From Candidatus Schekmanbacteria bacterium (lineage in GTDB: Bacteria > CSSED10-310 > JACPHN01), in assembly GCA_016188575.1 (NCBI GenBank), contig JACPHN010000010.1, forward strand, positions 15,690 through 79,689: a stretch of DNA of 64,000 nucleotides, in the 5' to 3' direction. The notes below the pieces were generated by a model. That model was not told the origin of the DNA, searched no databases, and saw only the letters and a list, made by a program, of their open reading frames with translations. Shown here piece by piece: positions 19,006-26,979 of this stretch (positions are counted from its first letter, which is position 1; the number at the start of each line of letters is the position of its first letter). A program made the translations under genes and the position numbers.

Positions 19006-20222
19006 CGTGACCAGATCGACAAGAAGGGAGTGTTCGGTCGAGCTTGCCGCATGACTCTTGCCATGGCCGGTTCATACGATCGCGAGGAGAGAACCACGAG
19101 GCCGAGGTGGCGGAGATCGGGGTCGTCGATTGCAAAGACGCGGAGCCCGAACCGCGCGCGGTAGACCGCGGGAGGGGAGACCACGAGCAGATCGGGCCGG
19201 GGGAGGCGCAGCTCCTCCCAAATCTCGAGCAACATCTCGGTGTGGCCGCCGGCGCCGTACACGGCCACGGGGCCCGGTGCCGAAAGCAGGATCGGCGCAT
19301 GGCGAACGAGCGCCTGCCGAATCACGGCGCGCGCTCCCGTGTGCTTGCGCGCGGCGACAACGTCCGCGGCCGGCGGCGCCAGCAAGCGGATGATCGATTC
19401 CCGCTGCAGACTGGGGATTCTCGCGACGAGCTCGCGCAGCACGGGGCCGAAGAAGTCAAACACCGCGGCGCGGACAAAGGCGCCGTGGAGGTCAGGGCAC
19501 TCGCGGTCCACCGTTTCGAGCAGCGCCGTGAGCACCGCGTCCTGCCACACCGAGTTCGCGGAGCCCGCCGATCCGTACGAGCCCGCGTCGAGGCGCAGGG
19601 CCACAAACGGCGTGGGCACGTAGCAAAACCCCGACCGGAACGCCATGGTCATGTACAGAAACCAGTCCGCGTGCCAGCGCAGCTCGGGCCTCAGACCGCC
19701 AGCCGCGCGCACCTGGCTCGCCCGCGCCACCGCCGCTCCGCCAGCGATCAGGCCACCGCCAAAACGCTCGACGAACGTCTCCGGGGACACGAATACCGGA
19801 GCTGTCGAGCGACCCGCGGGCTCGACCACGCCGGTTTCCGGATCGCTGCTGAAATGGCACGTATCGCCGCAGCAGAAGGCCGCGCCGGAGTGCCGCTCGA
19901 GCTGCTCCACACCGAGCGCGCAGGTGTGGTTGAGCAGCCGGTCGTCGGCGGATCCGAGCACGAGATAGTCGCCTTGGGCAACCTCGATACCGCGGTTGAG
20001 AGTACCCTCGCATCCCACGTTCTGATCGTTCCGCAGCAGCCTTACGACGCCAGGGTGAGCTGTCCGGTAGGCTTCAGCGACGGCCGCGCTGTCATCCGTG
20101 GAGGCGTCGTCAATGACGATGATCTCCAGCGGTGGGCGCGACTGAGCCAGCGCACCTTCGATCGCCGCGCCGAGAAACGACGCGTGGTTGCGGTTGGGGA
20201 TGATGATGGAGGTAGCGGACAC
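18999..20222 (-). CDS. GT2-family glycosyltransferase with extra Rossmann-like C-terminal domain
   Basis: The GT-A domain begins at SATSIIIPNRNHASFL, so GTG 20222 is taken as start (407 residues). The frame is open to a GTG at 20474, which would overlap the divergent radical SAM gene by 46 bp, and a TTG near 20335 is also possible. Motifs are IIVIDDASTDDS (34-45), NVGCEGTLNRGI and LVLGSADDRLL, where the metal-site D-x-D is SADD. After a helical middle region, the last ~90 residues (PVAVYGAGGHTEMLLEIWEE onward) form a second Rossmann-like fold with a Y-G-A-G-G-H loop, like the NAD-type N-domain of PglD proteins or C-terminal domains of some methyltransferases. The donor and acceptor are unknown. 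Confidence 0.75.
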   Translation of the reverse strand: MSATSIIIPNRNHASFLGAAIEGALAQSRPPLEIIVIDDASTDDSAAVAEAYRTAHPGVVRLLRNDQNVGCEGTLNRGIEVAQGDYLVLGSADDRLLNHTCALGVEQLERHSGAAFCCGDTCHFSSDPETGVVEPAGRSTAPVFVSPETFVERFGGGLIAGGAAVARASQVRAAGGLRPELRWHADWFLYMTMAFRSGFCYVPTPFVALRLDAGSYGSAGSANSVWQDAVLTALLETVDRECPDLHGAFVRAAVFDFFGPVLRELVARIPSLQRESIIRLLAPPAADVVAARKHTGARAVIRQALVRHAPILLSAPGPVAVYGAGGHTEMLLEIWEELRLPRPDLLVVSPPAVYRARFGLRVFAIDDPDLRHLGLVVLSSRSYEPAMARVMRQARPNTPFLSIWSRW

Positions 20223-20428
20223 CGCCTGCTCGCACGCGCGTGGTGATTCATTCCACTCGGCCGGCGATGCGATCGACTTGCGATCGTCGGCTCCTGATCC
20301 CTTATCGGCAGGCCCTCTGAGGTGCTTGAGCAAGAACGTCGGCTTCGCTGCCGCAGCACCTGGCCCGCAGCTAAAGAATTTCAGCAGCGCACCGATAATA
20401 GACGTATGAGTGTCTTCATACCCTGGCC
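20223..20428. promoter_or_regulatory. Divergent intergenic region, likely promoters of both glycan operons
   Basis: About 206 bp separate the minus-strand glycosyltransferase operon from the long plus-strand radical SAM operon. The stretch 20375-20410 is locally AT-richer (a TAAAGAATTT run and GATAATAGACGTATGAG) and could contain a -10 region for the plus-strand operon. I cannot define a matching -35 box. It is the only wide gap between the two transcription units, so the main promoters are expected here. Confidence 0.35.
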
Positions 20429-21445
20429 ATGCAGGTGCGTATGGACCGGCTTCCGGCGATTTCCCTTTCGGCACATCACAACTACGTTGCGTTCTTCCTC
20501 ACGCTCGCCTGCAATCTCAGGTGTGCGTACTGCATAAATCTCCACGACGGCGGCACGCGCTACGCCGTCGCCAAACGCAAGCACCTGGACACCGAAGAGT
20601 GGCTCCTGGCGATAGATCGCCTGCGGCTTCGCGCCGATCTTCCCTTGACTCTGCAGGGCGGGGAGCCCACGCTGAGCCGGAGCTTCTTTGCGCTCGCGCA
20701 GCGCGCCGACCCCGCGCTCAAGATGGATCTTCTGACCAACATGGGCTTCGACGTCGAAGAGCTCATCCGCAACGTGCCGGTCTCCCGCTTCGTAAGGGAA
20801 GCGCCCTATGCCGCGATTCGCGTCACCTACCACCCCGGCCAGAACGACATCGACGCGATTATCGAGAAGACCGTCAGACTTGAGGCCGCCGGCTTCCGCG
20901 TCGGCATCTACGGCATCCGCCATCCAGATCCGCACCTGCGATCCGAGCTGGAGCGCGCGGGCGACAAGTGTCTGGCGAGAGGTCTCGATTTTCGCTGGAA
21001 GGAGTTTCTCGGCTTGTGGCAAAACGCGCTTCACGGCACATACAAGTACGAAGGCGCAGTCAGCGGCCAGCCCTATCGCGGGTGCGAGTGCCGGACCACC
21101 GAGCTCATCGTCGACCCCGCGGGATACGTTTTCCGCTGCCACTCGGACCTCTACCGCGGTCGCGGTCCCATTGGCCACATCTTGGATCCGGGTTTCGACG
21201 CAGGTGCATTGGACGCGTTTCGGTACTGCGCATTTCTCGGCGACTGCAACCCGTGCGACGTCAAGGTCAAGACCAACCGGCTGCAAATCTTCGGTCACAC
21301 CAGTGTGGAGATCAGAAACGTTGATGCTGCCTACCTCACCTCCGCCACCGAGCGGGCGGAGGCGCACATCCGTCACCCCGGCACAGGCCGGTCCCCACTC
21401 TCACCCCGCGAGCGGGGGGAGACGGCTGACGGCGTCCACTCATGA
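20429..21445 (+). CDS. Radical SAM protein with C-terminal Cys cluster
   Basis: A 338-residue protein (ATG 20429; ATG 20441 is an alternative). The radical SAM cluster is CNLRCAYC with Cys28, Cys32 and Cys35, followed by LTLQGGEPTLS for SAM binding. A later C-x-C segment (GCECRTTELIVDPAGYVFRCHSD) and CNPCDVK resemble a SPASM-like auxiliary Fe-S site. The last ~22 residues (PGTGRSPLSPRERGE...) do not look like folded protein and coincide with a GC-rich palindromic repeat at 21390-21422. Reaction unknown; radical SAM enzymes in sugar clusters do dehydration, epimerisation or C-C chemistry. First gene of the plus-strand operon; the stop overlaps the next gene (ATGA). Confidence 0.85.
   Translation: MQVRMDRLPAISLSAHHNYVAFFLTLACNLRCAYCINLHDGGTRYAVAKRKHLDTEEWLLAIDRLRLRADLPLTLQGGEPTLSRSFFALAQRADPALKMDLLTNMGFDVEELIRNVPVSRFVREAPYAAIRVTYHPGQNDIDAIIEKTVRLEAAGFRVGIYGIRHPDPHLRSELERAGDKCLARGLDFRWKEFLGLWQNALHGTYKYEGAVSGQPYRGCECRTTELIVDPAGYVFRCHSDLYRGRGPIGHILDPGFDAGALDAFRYCAFLGDCNPCDVKVKTNRLQIFGHTSVEIRNVDAAYLTSATERAEAHIRHPGTGRSPLSPRERGETADGVHS
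21388..21424. repeat. GC-rich REP-like palindrome, copy A (reverse orientation)
   Basis: The core reads CACCCCGCGAGCGGGGGGAG, an inverted repeat with a 2-nt loop, with a TCCCCACTCTC arm on its left. Read on the minus strand it matches the other copies (CCCCCGC-NN-GCGGGG followed by a G-rich GTGGGG box). It lies inside the 3' end of the first radical SAM gene and is translated as its tail. Confidence 0.6.
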
Positions 21446-22515
21446 CGGATTATCGGATCGACGGCCACAAGCTTCTCTGGCATCTCGATCGCGTCGCCGA
21501 GTGGCAGCGTCGGCGCACGATTACCCCCATCTACGTCGAAGTCTCCCCTGTCGCCTACTGTAACCACAAGTGCCTCTTCTGCGGCATCGACTTCGCGCAA
21601 GCCAGAGCCGTCCTGCTGCCCGTTGCCGGCTTCGCGAGGGCGCTCGGGGCCATGGGCAAAGCGGGCGTGCGCAGCATCATGTACGCTGGCGAGGGGGAGC
21701 CGCTGCTGCACAGAAATTTTGCTGAGCTCGTCGCCAGAACCCGGGAATGCGGAATCGACGTGGCGCTGACGACCAATGGGATGCTCGGATCCGAAGCTGT
21801 CTGGCGGGAGCTCTTGCCGGCCATGACGTGGGTAAAGTTCAGCGTCGACGCGGGTTCAGCAGACGTCTACGCCCAGGTCCATGGCGTTGCCAGAAGCGCG
21901 TTTGACAAGACTCTCGCCAGCATCGCCGCGGCCGTTGCCGAGCGGCAGCGGACGGCCCTGAAGACGACGATCGGCGTTCAGTTCGTCGCGCTCGACGCCA
22001 ACTTCGGCGATCTCGAGAACGCCATCGAGCGGTTCGCACCCATGGGCGTCGACTACTTCGTCATCAAACCGTTCTCGCGCCACCCGCAGATGTTGGCGCC
22101 AATCGACGTCGCGTATCCGCCGGAACGTATCGACTGGCTGCGGGAGGTGACCAGGAAGCATCAGAAGCGAACCGCCATGCGCGTCCTCTTGCGCGAGGAG
22201 GCGATGGAGCGTTACCAACAGCGGAGCTTCCAGTTCCAACACTGCCGCGCCTTGCCATTCTGGGGCTACATTACCGCGCGCGGCGACTTCTACACCTGCA
22301 GCGTCTTTCTCGGAGACCCCAGGTTTCGCGCCGGCAACGTGCTCTCCGATGACGTGGAGGAGATTCTCTTCGGCAAGGCGCGCAGCGATTCCATACACTT
22401 CGGGGAGCATGGCCTTCAGCTCGGCAGGGAGTGCCGGCTGAACTGCCGTATGGCGCGGGCAAACGAATTTCTGGAGGTCGTTGCCAACGAACCAGACCAC
22501 GTAAATTTCATATGA
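21442..22515 (+). CDS. Radical SAM protein
   Basis: A 357-residue protein starting four bases inside the previous stop. The 4Fe-4S motif is CNHKCLFC (Cys40, Cys44, Cys47), preceded by YVEVSPVAY. The SAM-binding glycine/glutamate block is MYAGEGEPLLH. A conserved Cys in ITARGDFYTCSVFLGDPRF and a final CRLNC pair look like a SPASM/twitch-type auxiliary cluster. It is clearly similar in layout to the minus-strand radical SAM protein at 57077-58120 (same A-G-x-GEPLL and FSV-(D/N)-x-G segments). Substrate unknown. Coupled by ATGA to the GT9 gene. Confidence 0.85.
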   Translation: MTDYRIDGHKLLWHLDRVAEWQRRRTITPIYVEVSPVAYCNHKCLFCGIDFAQARAVLLPVAGFARALGAMGKAGVRSIMYAGEGEPLLHRNFAELVARTRECGIDVALTTNGMLGSEAVWRELLPAMTWVKFSVDAGSADVYAQVHGVARSAFDKTLASIAAAVAERQRTALKTTIGVQFVALDANFGDLENAIERFAPMGVDYFVIKPFSRHPQMLAPIDVAYPPERIDWLREVTRKHQKRTAMRVLLREEAMERYQQRSFQFQHCRALPFWGYITARGDFYTCSVFLGDPRFRAGNVLSDDVEEILFGKARSDSIHFGEHGLQLGRECRLNCRMARANEFLEVVANEPDHVNFI

Positions 22516-23462
22516 ACAGCAGACCCAAGATCCTCATTCTCAAGCTCGGCTATTCGGAGACGCTCGACCCGGAGATCGGACGGGTCGCTAGCCTCGGGGA
22601 TGTCGTGCGCACGACCCCCATTCTGGAAGCCCTCAGGGAACGACATCCCGGGGCGCATATCAGTTGGGTCGTGTCGGCGTCCGCAGAACCTCTCTTGCAC
22701 GGTCACCGGCGGATCGATCGCATCCTGGTTTGGGACGAGTTCGTGCCGTTTCAGCTCATGCGCGAGAAGTTCGACGTCCTGGTGAACCTCGAGAAAATCC
22801 CGGGCGTGTGCGCGGTGGCGGACATGATCGACGCCTGGACCAAATATGGCTTCCGCTTCGACAGTTTGACTGGCAATTACCACGCCTATGAGCGCGGCCT
22901 GAACTTTATCGACTACATCGCGCAGAAACGAGCCAATGGCAAGGCCAAGGCGTGCTGGCAGAAGGTCCTCATCGAGATGATGGGCGTGTCGTGGCGGGAA
23001 CAACCGTATGAGATTGGCTATCGTCCGGCGACGGACGCGTCAGTCGACATCGGGCTGAATCACATGATCGGGCCAAAGTGGCCGTCCAAGGCCATGCCGC
23101 GGCCGCGGTGGGAGCAGCTCGAGCATCGGCTGCGTGGCGCCGGCTTCACGACAAGCTGGCAACAGGGGCTGGAAGACCTCTATCAGTACATGGACTGGAT
23201 CAATTCCTGCCGGATCCTGGTGTCTCAGGACAGTCTCGGAGTCCACATCGCGCTGGCCCTGGGCAAGGCGGTGGTAGCGATGTTCGGCCCGACCGATGCC
23301 GAGGAGATTTTCTTTTACGGCCGAGGTCGAGCAATTCTCGCGGGGCGGGAGTGCGATCTGGCGCCGTGCTATGCCCCGCGCTGCCCGAGCGGCCGGCAGT
23401 GCATGCGCGACGTCGACATCGACGAAGTGGTGACATCGGTACATGAGCTCGCACGACAGTAG
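22512..23462 (+). CDS. GT9-family (heptosyltransferase-like) glycosyltransferase
   Basis: A 316-residue GT-B protein. KILILKLGYSETL near the N-terminus, GDVVRTTPILEALRERHPGAHISWVVSA and the C-terminal half with SQDSLGVHIALALGKAVVAMFGPTDAEE are the classic GT9 segments (S-x-D-(S/T)-G-x-x-H-x-A-x-A-x-x-x-P-x-(V/I)-x-(L/I)-F-G-P-T). The final CDLAPCYAPRCPSGRQCM is the Cys-containing tail common in this family. GT9 enzymes add heptoses or other sugars from ADP- or nucleotide donors to lipopolysaccharide cores. Start ATG at 22512 overlaps the previous stop. The 3' end overlaps the transketolase-like gene by 20 bp. Confidence 0.87.
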   Translation: MNSRPKILILKLGYSETLDPEIGRVASLGDVVRTTPILEALRERHPGAHISWVVSASAEPLLHGHRRIDRILVWDEFVPFQLMREKFDVLVNLEKIPGVCAVADMIDAWTKYGFRFDSLTGNYHAYERGLNFIDYIAQKRANGKAKACWQKVLIEMMGVSWREQPYEIGYRPATDASVDIGLNHMIGPKWPSKAMPRPRWEQLEHRLRGAGFTTSWQQGLEDLYQYMDWINSCRILVSQDSLGVHIALALGKAVVAMFGPTDAEEIFFYGRGRAILAGRECDLAPCYAPRCPSGRQCMRDVDIDEVVTSVHELARQ

Positions 23463-24246
23463 CGGCGAAACGCGGCGGCGGGCGCTGGAGATCCGGCGGC
23501 GGATCATCGACATGGCGCACCGCTCGGGGAGCGCGCACGTCGGCTCGGCGCTTTCCTGTGCTGACATCCTGGCGGTGCTCTACTTCGAGGTGCTGCGCCT
23601 GCGCCCGTGGGAAAACCGTGATTACTTTGTCCTCAGCAAGGGCCACGCGGCGATGTGCCTGTACGCGGCACTCGATCTGTCCGGTATTCTCGAGCCCGGG
23701 CAGGCCGACTCCTACTTCCTCAACGACGGCGCACTGCCGGCACATCTGGACCGCTTTACCGGGCGTGGCATCGAGGTCTCGGCGGGTTCGCTGGGGCACG
23801 GGTTCAACGTCGCCCTCGGGCTCGCCTACGGCCTCAAGCTGCGGCGGAGCCCGCAGGCCGTCTACGCCTTGATCGGCGACGGAGAGTCGCAGGAAGGCTC
23901 TATCTGGGAAGGTGCCATGTTCGCCCCGAAGCTCGGCCTGGACAACGTCACTGTGTTTCTCGACTTCAATAACCTCCAGGGGTACGGTCGGGCGACGGAG
24001 CTTTGCAGCTTCGAGCCGGTCGCCGACAAGTGGCGCGCCTTCGGCTGGCATGCTGTCGACGTAGACGGCCACGATCACGAGGCCCTGTGCGACGCCATCG
24101 CCCAGCGCTCCGGCGGCCGGCCCAAGATGATCGTGGCGCGCACCGTCAAGGGCAAGGGTGTGTCGTTCATGGAGGACCAGCTCGTGTGGCACTACTACGT
24201 CGTCACCGCGGAGCTGAGGGCACGGGCCATGGAGGAGTTGCAGTGA
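23443..24246 (+). CDS. Transketolase-like N-terminal subunit (TPP-binding)
   Basis: A 267-residue protein. SGSAHVGSALSCADILAVLYF, SKGHAAMCLYAAL, GSLGHGFNVALGLAYGLKL and GDGESQEGSIWEGAMFAP followed by FLDFNNLQG match the PP domain of split transketolases, including the G-D-G-x(~25)-N motif that binds Mg-TPP. With the next gene it should form a heteromeric enzyme. Split TK pairs also occur in secondary-metabolite and polysaccharide clusters where they transfer two-carbon ketol units or make branched sugars. Being in the middle of a sugar operon, a tailoring role is favoured over the pentose phosphate pathway. Confidence 0.88.
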   Translation: MSSHDSSGETRRRALEIRRRIIDMAHRSGSAHVGSALSCADILAVLYFEVLRLRPWENRDYFVLSKGHAAMCLYAALDLSGILEPGQADSYFLNDGALPAHLDRFTGRGIEVSAGSLGHGFNVALGLAYGLKLRRSPQAVYALIGDGESQEGSIWEGAMFAPKLGLDNVTVFLDFNNLQGYGRATELCSFEPVADKWRAFGWHAVDVDGHDHEALCDAIAQRSGGRPKMIVARTVKGKGVSFMEDQLVWHYYVVTAELRARAMEELQ

Positions 24247-25187
24247 GGAGCTCCTTCATCGATGCGGTTATCGCCCTGAGCAAGGAGCGGCCCGAGGTCT
24301 TCATCTTGAGCGGGGACGCGGGCCTCGGCGTCTTCGACCAGTTCCAGCGCACGGACCCGCACCGGTTTCTGAACATGGGCGTGGCCGAGCAGAACATGGC
24401 GGGCTTTGCCGCCGGTCTCGCGATGGCGGGGTTTCGCGTGGTTCTCTACAATATCATCCCGTTCGTTCTCTACCGCTGCTACGAGCAGGTCCGCAACGAT
24501 ATCTGCTATCAGCGCCTGCCGGTCGTGCTGACGGGAATCGGCAGTGGTGTAACCTATGCCCCGGCGGGCATGACGCACTATTCGGTCGAGGACCTGGGGA
24601 TTTGCCGAACCCTCCCCAATCTGACGGTGCTCTCACCGATCGATCCCGTGGAAGCGCGCGCCGCAGCCGCGTTCGCGCTGCAAGCCACCGCACCGGTTTA
24701 CGTACGGCTGCCCAAACGCGGGGAACCCACATTTCACACGCATGGCGACATCGACATTACCCTGCCGCAGGTGCTGCAAGTGGGAGCGGAGGTGGCGCTA
24801 CTGTTTCACGGGTCGGTCGCCGAAGAGGTCATCGCCGCGGTGGAGGCGCTCGGCGCCGAGGGAGCCTGCCCGCTGGTAATCGCCCTGCCCCTGCTCCAGC
24901 CGCTCGCCGAAGACGCCCTTGTTCCCCTCCTCGCCGAGATGCGGCACGTGGTCACGGTCGAAGAGCATTTCGTGGGGTGCGGTCTCGGCTCGCTCATCGC
25001 CAGGCTCGCCACCCGCCATCACGTGGGCTGGCGCCTGCACACGCTCGGAATCGCTGACGGCTTCATTCACGAGATCCAGGACTGCAGACACCTGCGCCAG
25101 CGGCACGGGATTTCCGCGGCGGGCATCGCCGCCACCGTCAGACGACTACTCGGAACCCGCGCGGCGGCGCGGCGAAAGGCAGTGTAA
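24243..25187 (+). CDS. Transketolase-like C-terminal subunit (Pyr and C domains)
   Basis: A 314-residue partner of the preceding gene, starting at GTG within its stop (GTGA). The Pyr domain has RFLNMGVAEQNMAGFAAGLAM, where the E of GVAEQN is the catalytic Glu that activates TPP, and TGIGSGVTYAPAGMTHYSVEDLGICR. The C-terminal domain starts near residue 180. The two subunits together are ~580 residues, shorter than standard transketolase (~660), as is usual for split forms. Coupled translation supports a 1:1 complex. Confidence 0.87.
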   Translation: MRSSFIDAVIALSKERPEVFILSGDAGLGVFDQFQRTDPHRFLNMGVAEQNMAGFAAGLAMAGFRVVLYNIIPFVLYRCYEQVRNDICYQRLPVVLTGIGSGVTYAPAGMTHYSVEDLGICRTLPNLTVLSPIDPVEARAAAAFALQATAPVYVRLPKRGEPTFHTHGDIDITLPQVLQVGAEVALLFHGSVAEEVIAAVEALGAEGACPLVIALPLLQPLAEDALVPLLAEMRHVVTVEEHFVGCGLGSLIARLATRHHVGWRLHTLGIADGFIHEIQDCRHLRQRHGISAAGIAATVRRLLGTRAAARRKAV

Positions 25188-25189
25188 CC

Positions 25190-25852
25190 GTGGGCAGACT
25201 GCTAGACATCATCAATCCGCTGCATCGCTCGACCTCCCGCGACTACCTTGCGCGCATGATGGATCGGAAGGCCGAGTGCATGCGCGTCGCACGCCAATAC
25301 GGTCGGGACTTTTGGGATGGCGAGCGCCGGTACGGGTACGGCGGTTACGCCTACGACGGCCGCTGGCTCGCGGTCGCCGAACAACTCGCGGCGCAATTCG
25401 AGCTGCGTGACGATGCCGCCGTTCTCGATGTCGGTTGCGGCAAGGGCTTTCTCCTCTACGAGCTCTCGCGGGTTCTTCCTCGCGCCCGCCTGTGTGGGTT
25501 CGACGTCTCCCCCTACGCCCTCGCCGCGGCAAAGACCGAAATCCGCCGGAGCCTTTTCGCCCATCGCGCCCAGGACCCTTTTCCGTTCGCGAATCAACAG
25601 TTCGATCTCGTCATTTCCATCACGACACTTCACAACTTGCAGGTGTTCGACCTCGCGCAGGCTTTTTCCGAGATCGACCGCGTCGGGAAAAACGGCTTCA
25701 TCACGGTGGAGAGCTTCCGCACTGAGCAGGAGCTATTCAACCTGCAGTGTTGGGCGCTCACCTGCGAATCTTTCTACACACCGGAAGCCTGGGTGTGGCT
25801 CATGAATCATTTCGGATATCGCGGGGATTACGAGTTTATCTACTTCGAGTGA
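25190..25852 (+). CDS. Class I SAM-dependent methyltransferase
   Basis: A 220-residue protein starting at GTG two bases after the previous stop. Motif I is VLDVGCGKGFLLYELS (78-93), then an acidic GFDVSPYALAAAK for the SAM ribose, and FDLVISITTLHNL as motif IV. The N-terminal ~65 residues (DRKAECMRVARQYGRDFWDGERRYGYGGY) include a Y-G-Y-G-G-Y block seen in sugar-cluster methyltransferases. No membrane segment. Probably methylates a sugar intermediate or a small carboxylate in the same pathway; substrate unknown. Confidence 0.83.
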   Translation: MGRLLDIINPLHRSTSRDYLARMMDRKAECMRVARQYGRDFWDGERRYGYGGYAYDGRWLAVAEQLAAQFELRDDAAVLDVGCGKGFLLYELSRVLPRARLCGFDVSPYALAAAKTEIRRSLFAHRAQDPFPFANQQFDLVISITTLHNLQVFDLAQAFSEIDRVGKNGFITVESFRTEQELFNLQCWALTCESFYTPEAWVWLMNHFGYRGDYEFIYFE

Positions 25853-25908
25853 CACCGGTCGCGAGGTCACTGAACCAACCCGGAGGCAGGGGAGGACGAG
25901 AAGGGTCA

Positions 25909-26979
25909 ATGAGCTCCAGATATTCAACCATGAAGATCTTCCACTTCGCGGAGAAGCTGGATTCTCTGTTGCCGGAGGTCGCGGAGATTCAGCCACCGAT
26001 TCATATCCGCATCAAGCCGACCAATGTATGCAATCACCACTGTTGGTACTGCGCATATCGCACTCCAGAGCTGCAACTCGGGAAGGACATGGTGATTCGC
26101 GACCAGATTCCGCGGGAAAAAATGGCGGAGATCGTCGCGGACGTGGCCGCGCTGGGCGTGAAGGCGGTGACGTTCAGCGGCGGCGGCGACCCTTTCGTCT
26201 ACCCCTATCTGTTGGAGACCGCCCGCCGGCTCGCCGATAGCCCGGTGCGCTTCGCCTCGCTCACAAATGGCGCCCGCCTGTGTGGCGAGGTGGCCGAGGT
26301 GTTCGCGCATAATGCGACCTGGGTGCGGGTTTCGATCGACGGCTGGGATGACGAAAGCTACGCAAAGTACCGCAACACCAAGATCGGCGAATTCTCCAAA
26401 GTCGTGCAGAACATCGAGGCCTTCGCCAGGCTCGGCGGTGGTTGCCACCTCGGTGTCTCCGTCATCGTCGATCGCGGCAACGCCGGCCACGTTCTTGAGC
26501 TTGTCCGCCGCCTCAAGGATGCCGGCGTGGCGAGCGCCAAGGTCTCACCGTGCATCGTCAGCAACGATAGAAGCGAGACGAACGCCTACCACGCAAACAT
26601 TTCCTCGATCGTTGAAGAACAGATCAGGCGCGCCAAGGAGGAGCTGGCGGGGGACGGATTCGACATCCACAATGCCTATCACGCGCAGCTCACGACGTTC
26701 GCCAAAGAATACTCGTGGTGCCCATACCTGCAAATTCTGCCCGTCATCGGCGCGGACCTGAACGTTTATTCATGCCAGGACAAGGCGTACAATCTCGACA
26801 GCGGGTTGATCGGATCCATCAAGGATCGGCGGTTCGCAGACTTTTGGATGGCTGACAAGAGCAAGTTCTTCAGGATCGACCCTTCCAGGGACTGTAATCA
26901 CCACTGTGTGGCTCACGCCAAGAATCAGTCCGTTTTCGGCTATCTGGAGGCCGACCCGGACCACTTGGGGTTCGTATGA
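25909..26979 (+). CDS. Radical SAM/SPASM-type protein
   Basis: A 356-residue protein. ATG 25909 is preceded by a GGAGG-type ribosome site; ATG 25930 is an alternative. The cluster is CNHHCWYC (Cys41, Cys45, Cys48), then VTFSGGGDPFVYPYL for SAM and WVRVSIDGWDDESY. C-terminal WCPYLQILPVIGADLNVYSCQDKAYN and CNHHCVAHAKN are SPASM-like Cys/His ligands. It carries the pattern of sugar-modifying radical SAM proteins with a C-terminal auxiliary cluster. Coupled to the PtmE-like gene by ATGA. Substrate unknown. Confidence 0.86.
   Translation: MSSRYSTMKIFHFAEKLDSLLPEVAEIQPPIHIRIKPTNVCNHHCWYCAYRTPELQLGKDMVIRDQIPREKMAEIVADVAALGVKAVTFSGGGDPFVYPYLLETARRLADSPVRFASLTNGARLCGEVAEVFAHNATWVRVSIDGWDDESYAKYRNTKIGEFSKVVQNIEAFARLGGGCHLGVSVIVDRGNAGHVLELVRRLKDAGVASAKVSPCIVSNDRSETNAYHANISSIVEEQIRRAKEELAGDGFDIHNAYHAQLTTFAKEYSWCPYLQILPVIGADLNVYSCQDKAYNLDSGLIGSIKDRRFADFWMADKSKFFRIDPSRDCNHHCVAHAKNQSVFGYLEADPDHLGFV

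Noticed and set aside
21388-21424. PLSPRERGE tail as a protein sorting or proline-rich motif
   Set aside because: The same DNA palindrome occurs between genes elsewhere, so the peptide is a by-product of the repeat.
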